From positions 33,631 to 97,630 of the forward strand of contig NVTY02000086.1 of the NCBI GenBank assembly GCA_002401765.2: a stretch of DNA of 64,000 nt. The letters run 5' to 3'. Numbering within the stretch: position 1 is the stretch's first letter; each line of letters starts with the position of its first letter. The notes under the pieces were generated by a model that ran no database searches, had not been told where the DNA came from, and worked only from the letters and a program-made list of their open reading frames with translations. The DNA is from Thiotrichaceae bacterium. GTDB taxonomy: Bacteria > Pseudomonadota > Gammaproteobacteria > SZUA-140. The position numbers and the translations under genes were made by a program. Below, piece after piece: positions 45,885-55,530 of the stretch.

Positions 45885-46216
45885 TCAATCTGAAAATTCG
45901 GCAACCATCGGGGCGTGATCTGAAGGGCGATCAAGGCCGCGTAGCGAGGTATCAATATGACATGATACGGCATGTTTGCACAGCGCTTCAACTGGCCAGA
46001 ATCAGATCAATGTGCAGGCCAAGATTGCGCGGGAAGGCATTCGCGCGGTAATCCCACCCGCTAAAACACTCATCGGCCGGCTCAAAAAGGCGAAGCTATC
46101 TTGCAAACCGGCAGGCCTTTATCTGTTGTCGCATTTCGCGCTCTTGATCACTACAGCAGTTACGGCATACGCACATGCAGTGAGTTGACATTCCAGGTAA
46201 CAATTTTTTTATTCAT
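45885..46216 (-). pseudogene. xthA: Exodeoxyribonuclease III remnant
   Basis: Reading the minus strand from an ATG at 46216 gives MNKKIVTWNVNSLHVRMP then a stop, the true ExoIII N-terminus. Further on, GLQDSF, then (shifted) RLFEPADECFSGWDYRANAF with PRNLGLHIDLILAS, then (shifted again) [20 protein letters not shown] and [14 protein letters not shown] follow up to a TGA at 45885-45887. The catalytic middle of about 140 residues is missing and at least two frameshifts are present. The gene is dead. It overlaps the first bases before ubiD and was probably once co-transcribed with it. Confidence 0.88.
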
Positions 46217-46433
46217 AGCAATTGGTTTTGGTTAGGCGATAAGATGGTAGCCACTATAACAGCGGCATCGACTACTAAAAAAAATCTTAAGCAGCCATGT
46301 TTCAGAAAAGCATTGCCCCGCCGATAGGAAAAGTGCACACCTTAATAATAAAAAACACTTTAAAACTAAAAATATAGCCACTATTGTGTTATATAACGAA
46401 ACTGTAGAACACTAGCTCAGAAGGGACGAGAAC

Positions 46434-48863
46434 ATGGAAATGCTTGCCTGGTTTGCAGGATTTGCTGTTGTAGTCGGTACCTCTGCGTATCAACGCATAC
46501 CGCTCATTTTATCGACACTACTGGTACTGATCTTTTTGATCTGCTGGAGTACATTTTTTGTTCCAACCGGCCCATCATTCTATCTCGTCTGGAGCACTTT
46601 TTTACTGATAGTGATTCCAGTTAACATCCCGCCACTGCGCCAGCGGTTAATCAGTCATTATATCCTGCGTGCTTTCCGTAAGGCTCTGCCATCGATGTCA
46701 CAAACTGAAAGAGAAGCACTAGAGGCCGGTTCCGTATGGTGGGATGGCGAGCTCTTTAGTGGCCGCCCCAACTGGCAGCGCCTACTTTCATTCCCTGCAC
46801 CACGCCTCTCTGCAGAAGAACGTGCCTTTCTAGATGGCCCGGTTGACGACCTGTGTCATATGATCAACGACTGGCAAGTGACTGAAGAACTACATGACCT
46901 TCCGCCAGAAGTTTGGCAGTTTATAAAGGACAAAGGTTTCTTTGGCATGATCATCCCCAAGAAATATGGCGGCCTTGAATTCTCAGCACTGGCACACTCC
47001 GCAGTCGTGATGAAGATCTCTAGTCGCAGCACCACCGCAGCGGTAACCGTGATGGTGCCAAACTCACTTGGCCCAGCAGAGCTACTGCTGCACTACGGCA
47101 CCGATGCGCAGAAAGACCATTATCTACCACGCCTAGCACGTGGCGAAGAGGTGCCCTGTTTTGCGCTGACTGGCCCGGATGCCGGTAGCGATGCCAGTAG
47201 CATGCCGGATATCGGCATCGTTGAGAAAGGCATGTTCGACGGTAAAGAGGTGGTGGGCATCCGCCTGAACTGGGCCAAACGTTATATCACACTCGGACCG
47301 GTTGCGACCGTGCTTGGGCTCGCCTTTAAACTACAGGATCCCAACCAACTGTTGGGCGATAAAGAAGAGCTTGGTATTACGCTCGCATTGATTCCAACCG
47401 ACACCTCGGGCATTTCGATTGGCACACGCCATGCGCCACTTAATATCATGTTCCAGAATGGTCCTAACTGGGGCAAAGACGTGTTCATCCCGATGGAATG
47501 GGTGATTGGCGATAAAAGCGGTATCGGTAATGGCTGGCGGATGTTGATGGAAAGCCTGGCTGCTGGGCGCTCAATTTCACTCCCGGCACTCAGCACTGGC
47601 GGTGGTAAACTGGCCTGCCGTGCAACGGGCGGTTATGCGCGCATTCGTAAACAGTTCCGAACACCCATTGGTAAATTCGAAGGGATTGAAGAGGCGCTCA
47701 CGCGCATTGCCGGTAACACTTATATGATGGATGCGGCACGCACCATCACCGCGAGTGCGGTTGATCTGGGTGAAAAACCATCGGTTGCCTCGGCCATCGT
47801 CAAATACAACCTGACGGAACGCATGCGTTCCGTGATCAACGATGCGATGGATATACAGGGTGGTGCTGGCATCTGCATGGGGCCCCGCAACCTCATCGGT
47901 CGTATCTATCAGGCAATTCCGATTAGCATTACGGTTGAAGGGGCCAATATTTTAACCCGCACTCTGATCACCTTTGGTCAAGGCGCAGTGCGTTGTCATC
48001 CCTATATATTAAAAGAAATACGGGCAGTGAGGGATAGCGATACCAAGCGCGGCGCAATTGATTTTGATCGTGCATTTTTTGGCCACATCGGTTTTACCAT
48101 TAGCAATATGGTAAGGGCCTTTTACCTTGGCATTACCGGTGCTCGATTTGTGCGTGTACCGGGCGACAAACGCGCCAAAAAATACTACCAACAATTGACG
48201 CGTATGAGCGCGGCCTTTGCACTGGCCTCTGATATCGCCATGCTGGTACTCGGCGGTGAACTGAAGCGTAAAGAGAAACTATCCGGTCGCCTGGCCGATG
48301 TGCTGAGTCACCTCTATTTAGGTTCAGCAGTACTGAAGCGCTTTGAAGATCAAAAATGCCCCGATGAAGATTGGCCGCTGTTAGAGTGGTCTTGCCAGGA
48401 ATCGCTTTACATCATTCAGAACCGACTACATGAGTTGTTGGCAAATTTTCCGAATCGCAGCGCTGCTCGCTGCCTGCGCCTCTTGATCTTCCCGCTCGGA
48501 AAGCCCTATGCAGGGCCGGATGACCGCCTCGGCCATAAAGTCGCGGGGATAATCCTTGAGCCATCTGAGGCGCGCGACCGCCTAACCCGCGGTGTATTCA
48601 CCACCAATGATACCAATGAAGCAATGGGGCGTATCGAAGATGGCCTGGTCAAAGTGATACTGGCGGAACCAGTCGAGAAAAAGATTCAGCAGGCTCAGCG
48701 CAAAGGTGAGTTGCCTACAGGCATGATGGATGAAGCGATGTTACAGACTGCCATTCAGCACGGAACGATCGATGAAAAAGAGGCCGTACTGGTTCGCAAT
48801 GCAACTTCGGCAAGAAGCGAAGTGATCAAGGTTGATGATTTTCCAGCGGATTATTGGAAGTAG
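46434..48863 (+). CDS. fadE: Acyl-CoA dehydrogenase FadE
   Basis: 809 residues, the long FadE form. It makes the first step of beta-oxidation. Two hydrophobic N-terminal stretches (WFAGFAVVVGTSAYQRIPL, then TLLVLIFLICWSTFFVP) are typical. The ACAD core includes FALTGPDAGSDASSMPD, YMMDAARTITASAV, DIQGGAGICMGPRNLIGRIY and ITVEGANILTRTLITFGQGA. Start at 46434 follows AGAAGGGACG. The DUF1974 C-terminal region is complete. fadI follows in 31 bp. Confidence 0.95.
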   Translation: MEMLAWFAGFAVVVGTSAYQRIPLILSTLLVLIFLICWSTFFVPTGPSFYLVWSTFLLIVIPVNIPPLRQRLISHYILRAFRKALPSMSQTEREALEAGSVWWDGELFSGRPNWQRLLSFPAPRLSAEERAFLDGPVDDLCHMINDWQVTEELHDLPPEVWQFIKDKGFFGMIIPKKYGGLEFSALAHSAVVMKISSRSTTAAVTVMVPNSLGPAELLLHYGTDAQKDHYLPRLARGEEVPCFALTGPDAGSDASSMPDIGIVEKGMFDGKEVVGIRLNWAKRYITLGPVATVLGLAFKLQDPNQLLGDKEELGITLALIPTDTSGISIGTRHAPLNIMFQNGPNWGKDVFIPMEWVIGDKSGIGNGWRMLMESLAAGRSISLPALSTGGGKLACRATGGYARIRKQFRTPIGKFEGIEEALTRIAGNTYMMDAARTITASAVDLGEKPSVASAIVKYNLTERMRSVINDAMDIQGGAGICMGPRNLIGRIYQAIPISITVEGANILTRTLITFGQGAVRCHPYILKEIRAVRDSDTKRGAIDFDRAFFGHIGFTISNMVRAFYLGITGARFVRVPGDKRAKKYYQQLTRMSAAFALASDIAMLVLGGELKRKEKLSGRLADVLSHLYLGSAVLKRFEDQKCPDEDWPLLEWSCQESLYIIQNRLHELLANFPNRSAARCLRLLIFPLGKPYAGPDDRLGHKVAGIILEPSEARDRLTRGVFTTNDTNEAMGRIEDGLVKVILAEPVEKKIQQAQRKGELPTGMMDEAMLQTAIQHGTIDEKEAVLVRNATSARSEVIKVDDFPADYWK

Positions 48864-48894
48864 CGCTCATATAAAGCATAGAGGACGCATATAG

Positions 48895-50220
48895 ATGACG
48901 GCACGTAAAAAGAAAAAGGCCGGCGGCGCGGTATACATTGTGGATGGCAGCCGCACCCCGTTTTTAAAAGTAAAGGCGGCCCCCGGCCCTTTTCTCGCAT
49001 CGGACCTTGCTGTTGCTGCATCGCGACCGCTACTGGCACGTCAACCATTTGAGATTTCAGCGCTTGATGAGGTGATCGTTGGTTGCGTGATGCCAACCCC
49101 GGATGAGGTCAATGTCGCACGCATCATCGCCCTGCGCTTAGGTTGCGATGAAAGCCTGCCAGCCTGGACAGTGCAACGTAACTGCGCCTCGGGGCTGCAA
49201 GCACTCGACTGCGCCTATCAAAATATTAAAGACGGCCGTTCCGATCTGGTATTGGCAGGAGGGGCCGAATCCATGAGCCATGCACCGGTGTTGTTAAACG
49301 ACAAAATGGTCGGCTGGCTTGGTGAATGGGCCGGTGCAAAAAAGTTTGGCCAAAAAATACAGGCATTAGGAAAACTTCGCGGCGGCCATTTGAAACCCAT
49401 TATCGGACTATTGCGTGGCCTAAGTGATCCCGTGATTGGTCTCTCAATGGGGCAGACCGCCGAAAACCTTGCGTACCGTTTTGGTATTAGTCGTGAAACA
49501 ATGGATGCCTTTGCCGTCGATAGCCATAAACGATTGATTGCCGCGCAGGAGGGTGGTTATCTTGACGATGAGATTGAAGCCGTCTATGACAGTCGCGGTA
49601 AAAGCTATCAGCACGATGATGGCGCGCGCGCGGACAGCGCTGTCGATAAGCTGGGGAAATTACGTCCGGTATTTGATCGTAAGTTTGGCAAAGTCACCGC
49701 CGGTAACAGTGCACAGATCACCGACGGTGCCGCGATGTTACTGCTGGCCAGTGAATACGCCGTTGAAAAGTATGATCTGAAGGTGATGGGGCATATCGTC
49801 GATAGCGAATGGGCAGGCCTTGATCCTGCACAGATGGGGCTCGGCCCCGTGCATGCGATGGCGCCGATCCTTAAACGGCAAAAAATGGCGATCAACGATA
49901 TCGATTACTGGGAGATTAACGAAGCCTTTGCGACTCAAGTACTCGCCTGTGTTGAGGCCTGGCAGGATGAGAATTACTGCAAAAATGAATTGGGATTAAA
50001 AGGCCCGCTTGGTAAAATTGATCGTGCACGGCTAAACATCGATGGCGGTGGTGTTAGCCTCGGCCACCCAGTCGGTGCCAGTGGCGCGCGCATCGTACTG
50101 CATATATTAAATATTCTAGAGCGTAATGATGCGCAGTATGGCATGGCCAGCCTCTGCATTGGCGGCGGGCAAGGCGGTGCAATGTTAGTCAGCCGTGATG
50201 TTAACAGAGACAAGGGATAG
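48895..50220 (+). CDS. fadI: 3-ketoacyl-CoA thiolase (FadI type)
   Basis: 441 residues, close to FadI. It cleaves 3-ketoacyl-CoA. The nucleophilic cysteine is in QRNCASGLQALDCAYQNI, and the catalytic His and second Cys are in NIDGGGVSLGHPVGASGAR and ASLCIGGGQGGAML. The gene is followed after 6 bp by the hydratase/dehydrogenase gene, so the two proteins form the beta-oxidation complex. Confidence 0.93.
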   Translation: MTARKKKKAGGAVYIVDGSRTPFLKVKAAPGPFLASDLAVAASRPLLARQPFEISALDEVIVGCVMPTPDEVNVARIIALRLGCDESLPAWTVQRNCASGLQALDCAYQNIKDGRSDLVLAGGAESMSHAPVLLNDKMVGWLGEWAGAKKFGQKIQALGKLRGGHLKPIIGLLRGLSDPVIGLSMGQTAENLAYRFGISRETMDAFAVDSHKRLIAAQEGGYLDDEIEAVYDSRGKSYQHDDGARADSAVDKLGKLRPVFDRKFGKVTAGNSAQITDGAAMLLLASEYAVEKYDLKVMGHIVDSEWAGLDPAQMGLGPVHAMAPILKRQKMAINDIDYWEINEAFATQVLACVEAWQDENYCKNELGLKGPLGKIDRARLNIDGGGVSLGHPVGASGARIVLHILNILERNDAQYGMASLCIGGGQGGAMLVSRDVNRDKG

Positions 50221-50226
50221 GCAGCT

Positions 50227-52248
50227 ATGACAGAGAATAAGCATTGGCGAACAGCGCGTGATGCCGACGGCATCGCATGGTTGCACTTTGATATGGCAGA
50301 GACCAGCACCAATGTGCTGTCGGTTGAAACCATTGCCGAATTCGATGCACACCTGCGTGACCTCGAATCAAACCCACCCAAAGGACTGGTGATTCTATCG
50401 GACAAAGAAAGCGGTTTCATCGCGGGAGCCGACATCAAAGGCTTTACCAGCATGGAGAGCGTGGAGCATGCCGCAGAGTTTATGCGCGGCATGCATACCG
50501 TGCTGAATCGACTCGAAGCCTTCACATTCCCGACGGTTAGCCTGATTCATGGTTTTTGCCTCGGTGGTGGCATGGAGTTAGCACTGGCAACGCGCTATCG
50601 AATCGCCGATGAAGACCCCAAAACACGCCTTGGCCTGCCGGAGGTGCGACTCGGCATCCATCCCGGCTTTGGTGGCACCGTGCGCGCACCACGTCTTCTC
50701 GGCGCACCCACTGCGATGAACATGATGCTAAGCGGACGCGCACTGAGTGCACGTGCCGCCAAGAAGGTGGGCTTAATTGATTACGCCGTGCCAGAAAGAC
50801 AACTGCTGCGCGCTGCGAGGATGATGATCGCTGAAGCACCGCCTGCTCATCGCCCCGGTCGATTAGCGCGTCTTTCGAATCATCCATTAGTCCGCCCACT
50901 ACTGGCGAAATATCTAAAACGTACCGTGGCGAAAAAAGCGAACCCAGAGCACTACCCCGCACCTTATGCAATGATTGACCTGTGGTCTAAATATTTTGAT
51001 AACCCCAACAAGATGTACGCCGAAGAGGTACTCTCAGTTGCCCATTTGGTAGTGGGTGATACGGCGCAGAACCTGATCCGTGTCTTCTTTTTGCAGGAAG
51101 AGATGAAGGCACTGGGACGTAAAAATAGATTCCATGCAGACCGCGTTCACGTGATTGGTGCTGGCGTCATGGGCGGCGATATTGCCGCATGGTGCGCACT
51201 GCGCGGCCTACACGTTACCTTGCAGGACCAGTCACCAGAGCGCATTGCACCCGCAATGAAACGTGCCCACGCACTATTCAAAAAGAAACTACGTCAACCA
51301 CGTCTGATACAGGCCGCAATGGACCGACTAATGCCGGATATCAACGGCGTCGGTGTTGAGCGTGCGGATGTGATCATCGAAGCAATCTTTGAAAATGCCG
51401 AAGCAAAGCAAAACCTATATCGTGCGCTTGAACCTCGTATGAAACCAGGCGCGCTGTTAACCACCAATACGTCATCAATTCCATTAGAAGTATTGAGTGA
51501 AGCGTTAGCAGATCCCAAGCGCTTAGTGGGCCTTCATTTCTTTAACCCTGTGGCACAGATGCAACTGGTAGAGATTGTGAAAGGTAAACAGACCAGCCAA
51601 TCGGTCGCCAATCAGGCTGCTGCATTTGCACGCCAGATTGACCGCCTGCCGTTACCGGTTAAAAGTAGCCCAGGGTTTTTGGTCAATAGAATTTTGATGC
51701 CCTATCTATTAGAGGCCGTGGTACTAGAGAGCGAAGGGGTACGACCAGAATTGATCGATAAAGCAGCCACTGATTTTGGTATGCCGATGGGGCCAATCGA
51801 ACTCGCAGACACCGTCGGCCTCGACATCTGCCTCGCCGTTGCTGAGACACTAGCCCAAAGCCTAGACGTTGAGGTGCCCGCCAAATTACGCTCAATGGTC
51901 AGTGCAGGCAACCTTGGCCGTAAGAGTGGTAAAGGATTTTATCGCTATTGCAAAGGCAAGCCAGAGAAGGCCAAGTGTGAAGGTGAAAGTATGCCTGCAG
52001 ACCTCACTGATCGGATGATGTTTCGCATGCTCAATGAATCAATGGCCTGCCTAAGAGAGGGCGTTGTTGAAAGCGGCGACCTGCTCGATGCTGGCGTGAT
52101 CTTCGGCACTGGCTTCGCACCATTCCGCGGCGGCCCAATGCATTACATTCACACTAGCGGCAGTCAATCGATGAAAGATAAAATCGATCGTCTGAGCCAA
52201 AAGTATGATGGCCGCTTTGAACCTGACGCAGCCTGGGGAAACTTATAA
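50227..52248 (+). CDS. fadJ: Bifunctional enoyl-CoA hydratase / 3-hydroxyacyl-CoA dehydrogenase
   Basis: 673 residues. The crotonase half has SGFIAGADIKGFTS and GFCLGGGMELALATRYRIADED then LGLPEVRLGIHPGFGGTVRAPR (the two oxyanion glycines and Glu pair). The dehydrogenase half has HVIGAGVMGGDIAAWCALRG (NAD loop) and GLHFFNPVAQMQLVEIVKG with the catalytic histidine. It is shorter than FadB/FadJ of E. coli (about 715-730), but both catalytic domains are present. Follows fadI in operon; a stem-loop lies just after its stop. Confidence 0.92.
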   Translation: MTENKHWRTARDADGIAWLHFDMAETSTNVLSVETIAEFDAHLRDLESNPPKGLVILSDKESGFIAGADIKGFTSMESVEHAAEFMRGMHTVLNRLEAFTFPTVSLIHGFCLGGGMELALATRYRIADEDPKTRLGLPEVRLGIHPGFGGTVRAPRLLGAPTAMNMMLSGRALSARAAKKVGLIDYAVPERQLLRAARMMIAEAPPAHRPGRLARLSNHPLVRPLLAKYLKRTVAKKANPEHYPAPYAMIDLWSKYFDNPNKMYAEEVLSVAHLVVGDTAQNLIRVFFLQEEMKALGRKNRFHADRVHVIGAGVMGGDIAAWCALRGLHVTLQDQSPERIAPAMKRAHALFKKKLRQPRLIQAAMDRLMPDINGVGVERADVIIEAIFENAEAKQNLYRALEPRMKPGALLTTNTSSIPLEVLSEALADPKRLVGLHFFNPVAQMQLVEIVKGKQTSQSVANQAAAFARQIDRLPLPVKSSPGFLVNRILMPYLLEAVVLESEGVRPELIDKAATDFGMPMGPIELADTVGLDICLAVAETLAQSLDVEVPAKLRSMVSAGNLGRKSGKGFYRYCKGKPEKAKCEGESMPADLTDRMMFRMLNESMACLREGVVESGDLLDAGVIFGTGFAPFRGGPMHYIHTSGSQSMKDKIDRLSQKYDGRFEPDAAWGNL

Positions 52249-52258
52249 CGCTTTCCCA

Positions 52259-52284
52259 CCCGGCCTGCTCAAACTCAGGCCGGG
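52259..52284 (+). terminator. Stem-loop after fadJ
   Basis: CCCGGCCTG, loop of eight bases, CAGGCCGGG: a perfect 9-bp stem. No T tract follows, so it is either a weak terminator or an RNA-stability hairpin. Confidence 0.5.
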
Positions 52285-52369
52285 CACACCCCATTACGCT
52301 GGTGTCTTTATTGGGCACCCGCGTAGCATCCATTTAATCGTTAATTAATTATTGTCTACCGTGAACTCT

Positions 52370-54184
52370 ATGACAAACACAATTTCGCCAATCATCACTC
52401 CCGAACAGGCTGGCACATTAGCCGGTCTATTGCGTGAACGCATCAAACGCACCCCTCAACGCGTTGCATATCGCTATTTCATTAATCATGAAAACCGCTG
52501 GGTAATGCTCACCTGGCATGAGATGGGTCGTCGTGTGATTAAATGGCAGATCGCATTAAAGAGCGAAGGGTTACAGCCTGGTGATCGTGTCGCTATCATG
52601 CTGCGCAATAGTGTTCAGTGGGTCGCATTTGAACAGGCAGCACTTGGGCTCGGGCTGGTAGTGGTACCACTCTACGTCAATGATCGCCCCGATAATATTC
52701 TCTACATCTTGCAAGATACGGGTGCCAAGGTACTGCTGCTCGAAGGCCGTGAACAATGGCATCAATTTTCGTCTGTGATCGATCAAGCAAAGGGTTTAAA
52801 ACGCGTGGTCAGTCTGCATCCCACTATCAATGAAAAAACGCATCCCTTGCTGCGTGCTAAAAAAACGTGGCTACCGAGCGATGTGATGACCAGTGGTGAG
52901 ACGCTTGAGACTATGGATGCGGACCCAGACGCACTGGCTACTATTGTTTACACATCCGGCACCTCCGGCCGCCCCAAAGGGGTGATGTTGAGTCACCATA
53001 ACATCCTGTGGAATGCGCATGCCGGATTAAACGTAGCGGCGATTAACCAGGAGGATCTATTCCTCTCTTTTTTACCGCTCTCTCATATGTTTGAACGTAC
53101 TGCAGGATATTACTTACCGATGATGTGTGGCGCCACGGTTGCCTATTCACGCTCGATCACATTGTTGGGCGATGATCTTGAAATTATAAAACCCACCGTG
53201 TTGATTTCAGTGCCACGCATCTTTGAGCGCGTACAGGGCAAGGTGTTGGCAAAACTAGAGCTGCGTCCACCGCTGGCACAAAAATTATTTCACACCGCGG
53301 TGAAAGTGGGCTGGGATTATTTTAACTATGAGCAGGGGCGTGCTAAGTGGCAGCCCATGTTCCTGCTTTGGCCGTTGTTAAAAAAACTAGTCGCCGACAA
53401 AGTGATGGTAAAACTAGGCGGCCGTGTACGCGTAACCGTGTGCGGCGGCGCACCACTTTCAAGCGGTGTCTCAAAAATGTTTATCGGCCTTGGCCTACCA
53501 ATGATTCAAGGGTATGGCCTCACTGAAACCGGCCCCGTGATTAGCTGTAATAAAATTGAAAAGAATGACCCGCTGAGTGTTGGCCCGCTGCTCAACAATG
53601 TAGAAGCTAAAATCACCGATACCGGCGAGTTAATTATTCGCAGCCCTGGTGTCATGCACGGCTACTGGAATAACCAGCAAGGGACAAATGAGGTGATCAA
53701 GGATGGCTGGTTTCATACCGGGGATAAAGCGGAGCTACGAAAAGGCGTGCTCTATATCACCGGACGCCTGAAAGATATCATTGTCCTTTCAAATGGAGAA
53801 AAGGTGCCGCCATCCGATATGGAACTGGCGGTGATGCAAGACCCACTGTTTGAGCAAGTGATGATCATCGGCGAAGGTCGGCCCTATCTTGCCGCGCTGT
53901 TGGCGCTAGACCCTCAACAATGGAGGACATTCGCCAAACAGCATAATGTTGAGCACGAAGATCCAGCATCACTGCGCATTACAGCTATTGAAAAAGCATT
54001 AACAAAACGTGTTGGCACCATGCTCAAAGATTTCCCGGGCTATGCCCAGATACGCCGTATCTCTGCACAGCTGGAACCGTGGTCAATCGAAAATGAGATG
54101 CAGACACCGACACTGAAGTTAAAGCGCAACAAGATCCTCGAACATCAGACAGCTGATGTTGCACGCATCTATGAAGGTCACTAA
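52370..54184 (+). CDS. Long-chain fatty-acid-CoA ligase
   Basis: About 604 residues. It activates fatty acids as acyl-CoA for the adjacent fad genes. AMP-binding motifs: IVYTSGTSGRPKGVMLSHHN (P-loop), YGLTETGPVISCN and GWFHTGDKAELRKGVLYITGRLKDIIV; the C-terminal lysine-bearing region includes SNGEKVPPSDME. It resembles the FAA1/AMP-dependent type more than E. coli FadD. I start at ATG 52370; in-frame TTG (52352) and GTG (52361) also exist and no strong ribosome-binding site separates them. Confidence 0.93.
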   Translation: MTNTISPIITPEQAGTLAGLLRERIKRTPQRVAYRYFINHENRWVMLTWHEMGRRVIKWQIALKSEGLQPGDRVAIMLRNSVQWVAFEQAALGLGLVVVPLYVNDRPDNILYILQDTGAKVLLLEGREQWHQFSSVIDQAKGLKRVVSLHPTINEKTHPLLRAKKTWLPSDVMTSGETLETMDADPDALATIVYTSGTSGRPKGVMLSHHNILWNAHAGLNVAAINQEDLFLSFLPLSHMFERTAGYYLPMMCGATVAYSRSITLLGDDLEIIKPTVLISVPRIFERVQGKVLAKLELRPPLAQKLFHTAVKVGWDYFNYEQGRAKWQPMFLLWPLLKKLVADKVMVKLGGRVRVTVCGGAPLSSGVSKMFIGLGLPMIQGYGLTETGPVISCNKIEKNDPLSVGPLLNNVEAKITDTGELIIRSPGVMHGYWNNQQGTNEVIKDGWFHTGDKAELRKGVLYITGRLKDIIVLSNGEKVPPSDMELAVMQDPLFEQVMIIGEGRPYLAALLALDPQQWRTFAKQHNVEHEDPASLRITAIEKALTKRVGTMLKDFPGYAQIRRISAQLEPWSIENEMQTPTLKLKRNKILEHQTADVARIYEGH

Positions 54185-54591
54185 TGAACAGCCCAACCAG
54201 TAAACAACTACCGCTAGACAAACAGCCCACCACCCGCATGGCCGCACGCCCGGCGGATACCAATGCTGCAGGCGATATCTTTGGCGGCTGGATTATGTCG
54301 CAGGTCGATATTGCTGGCAGCATCGCCGCCTACCGCCGCGCCAAAGGGCGCGTCGTGACCGTCGCCGTCAATGAGTTTCAATTCCATAAGCCAGTCTTTG
54401 TCGGTGATCTGATTAGCTGTTACGCCGAAGTTGCTAAGGTAGGGCGCACCTCTATTACAGTTGATGTTGAAGTCTATGCCGAACGCCACCGCGCCGGTGA
54501 TGACGATGATGTGATCAAAGTGACGGAGGCAACACTGACCTTTGTCGCTGTTTGTGATGACCGGCAGCCGCGGGTTGTGCCTGCTGAATAA
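54184..54591 (+). CDS. Hotdog-fold acyl-CoA thioesterase (YciA-like)
   Basis: 135 residues. The hotdog acyl-CoA thioesterase motif is ARPADTNAAGDIFGGWIMSQVDIAGSIAA, and NEFQFHKPVFVGDLISCYAEV matches YciA-type enzymes that hydrolyse acyl-CoA. Its ATG overlaps the ligase stop by one base, so it is translationally coupled to the fatty-acid operon and may recover CoA. Confidence 0.93.
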   Translation: MNSPTSKQLPLDKQPTTRMAARPADTNAAGDIFGGWIMSQVDIAGSIAAYRRAKGRVVTVAVNEFQFHKPVFVGDLISCYAEVAKVGRTSITVDVEVYAERHRAGDDDDVIKVTEATLTFVAVCDDRQPRVVPAE

Positions 54592-54632
54592 ATGTTTTAT
54601 TGTTTCATTTTTCACCTGATGGACGTTGCCTA

Positions 54633-54947
54633 ATGCTCATTACCGCCACACAAATAAAAATCACCAGCATCCTCGGCTACCTACGGTTTTTTCCAGTGGC
54701 GGGTCGAACAAAAAAACAACTGGCTGAAGTTGATGGGCTGCTATTTTTTAGGCTCAAAGGGTTACGCACCCTTTCTGGCTGGGAGTCTCGCGAGGCTATG
54801 ATCGCGTTTAGAAACAACGGACATCACCTTGAGGCGATGAAAAAAACAAAGCAAATGGGGTTTGTTAAAAGCATTACCTGGGAAGCGGAGATTGAACCTT
54901 CCTGGGCTGAAGCAAAAAAACGGTTGCTGTCAGTTGAATTTAAGTAG
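54633..54947 (+). CDS. Small alpha/beta-barrel protein, antibiotic-monooxygenase/DUF3291-like
   Basis: 104 residues. The pattern TGxxGYLRFF-type start (TSILGYLRFFPVAGRTKKQL), LFFRLKGLRTLSGWESREAMIAFRNNGHHLEAMKKTKQMGFVKS, with the conserved W and HHxEAM-like segment, resembles dimeric alpha+beta barrel proteins (spheroidene monooxygenase or DUF3291 relatives). No catalytic residues can be named. The ATG at 54633 is preceded by GATGGACG. Function is unknown. Confidence 0.7.
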   Translation: MLITATQIKITSILGYLRFFPVAGRTKKQLAEVDGLLFFRLKGLRTLSGWESREAMIAFRNNGHHLEAMKKTKQMGFVKSITWEAEIEPSWAEAKKRLLSVEFK

Positions 54948-54977
54948 TGAACAGATAAATATCTTGGAGCACATTAA

Positions 54978-55418
54978 ATGAGCTGGACGGTTTACCTCTC
55001 GGGCGAAATACACACAGACTGGCGTGAACAGATCATTAAAGGCTCTGAAGCGGCTGGCTTGCCGGTTCAGTTTACCTCAGCAGTCACCGATCACACTGCT
55101 AGTGATGCGGCAGGGGATTGTCTCGGCAATGAAACCAATAATTTCTGGCGTGACCATCAATCAGCCAAGGTAAATTCGATCCGCACTAAGACATTGATCG
55201 AAATGGCGGATATTGTTGTCATCCGCTTTGGTGATCAATACAAACAATGGAACGCAGCATTTGATGCGGGGTTTTGTGCCGCTCTTGGTAAGCCTTATAT
55301 CACGTTACATGATGAAAAAATCATTCACCCATTAAAAGAGGTCGATGGTTCTGCAATGGCGTGGGCTCAATCACCTCAGCAGGTGGTTGATGTCTTAAAA
55401 TATGCCACCAGAAAATAG
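54978..55418 (+). CDS. ytoQ: YtoQ family protein
   Basis: 146 residues. It matches the YtoQ family closely: MSWTVYLSGEIHTDWREQII, GLPVQFTSAVTDHTASDAAGD, and the NFWRDHQSAKVNSIRTKTLIEMADIVVIRFGDQYKQWNAAFDAG block, which looks like a nucleoside 2-deoxyribosyltransferase-related fold. The physiological role is not established. CTTGGAGC precedes the ATG. A stem-loop follows the stop. Confidence 0.88.
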   Translation: MSWTVYLSGEIHTDWREQIIKGSEAAGLPVQFTSAVTDHTASDAAGDCLGNETNNFWRDHQSAKVNSIRTKTLIEMADIVVIRFGDQYKQWNAAFDAGFCAALGKPYITLHDEKIIHPLKEVDGSAMAWAQSPQQVVDVLKYATRK

Positions 55419-55427
55419 CTGAGGATA

Positions 55428-55463
55428 TTATTCATTGATCTCCAGGCGGAGACCAATGAATAA
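55428..55463 (+). terminator. Stem-loop after ytoQ
   Basis: TTATTCATTGATCTCC pairs with GGAGACCAATGAATAA around a short loop (one mismatch). No T tract follows; it lies between the convergent ytoQ and chemoreceptor genes. Confidence 0.5.
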
Positions 55464-55530
55464 AGAACAGCTGCATAACTTAATTGATAGATTTTTGCTG
55501 TGATGCCGCCGCAATGTAAGAGCGAAGCAA

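Noticed and set aside
45871..45888. TTG start for ubiD at 45888
   Set aside because: It lies within the end of the xthA remnant and has no ribosome-binding site; the ATG at 45870 gives the family N-terminus.
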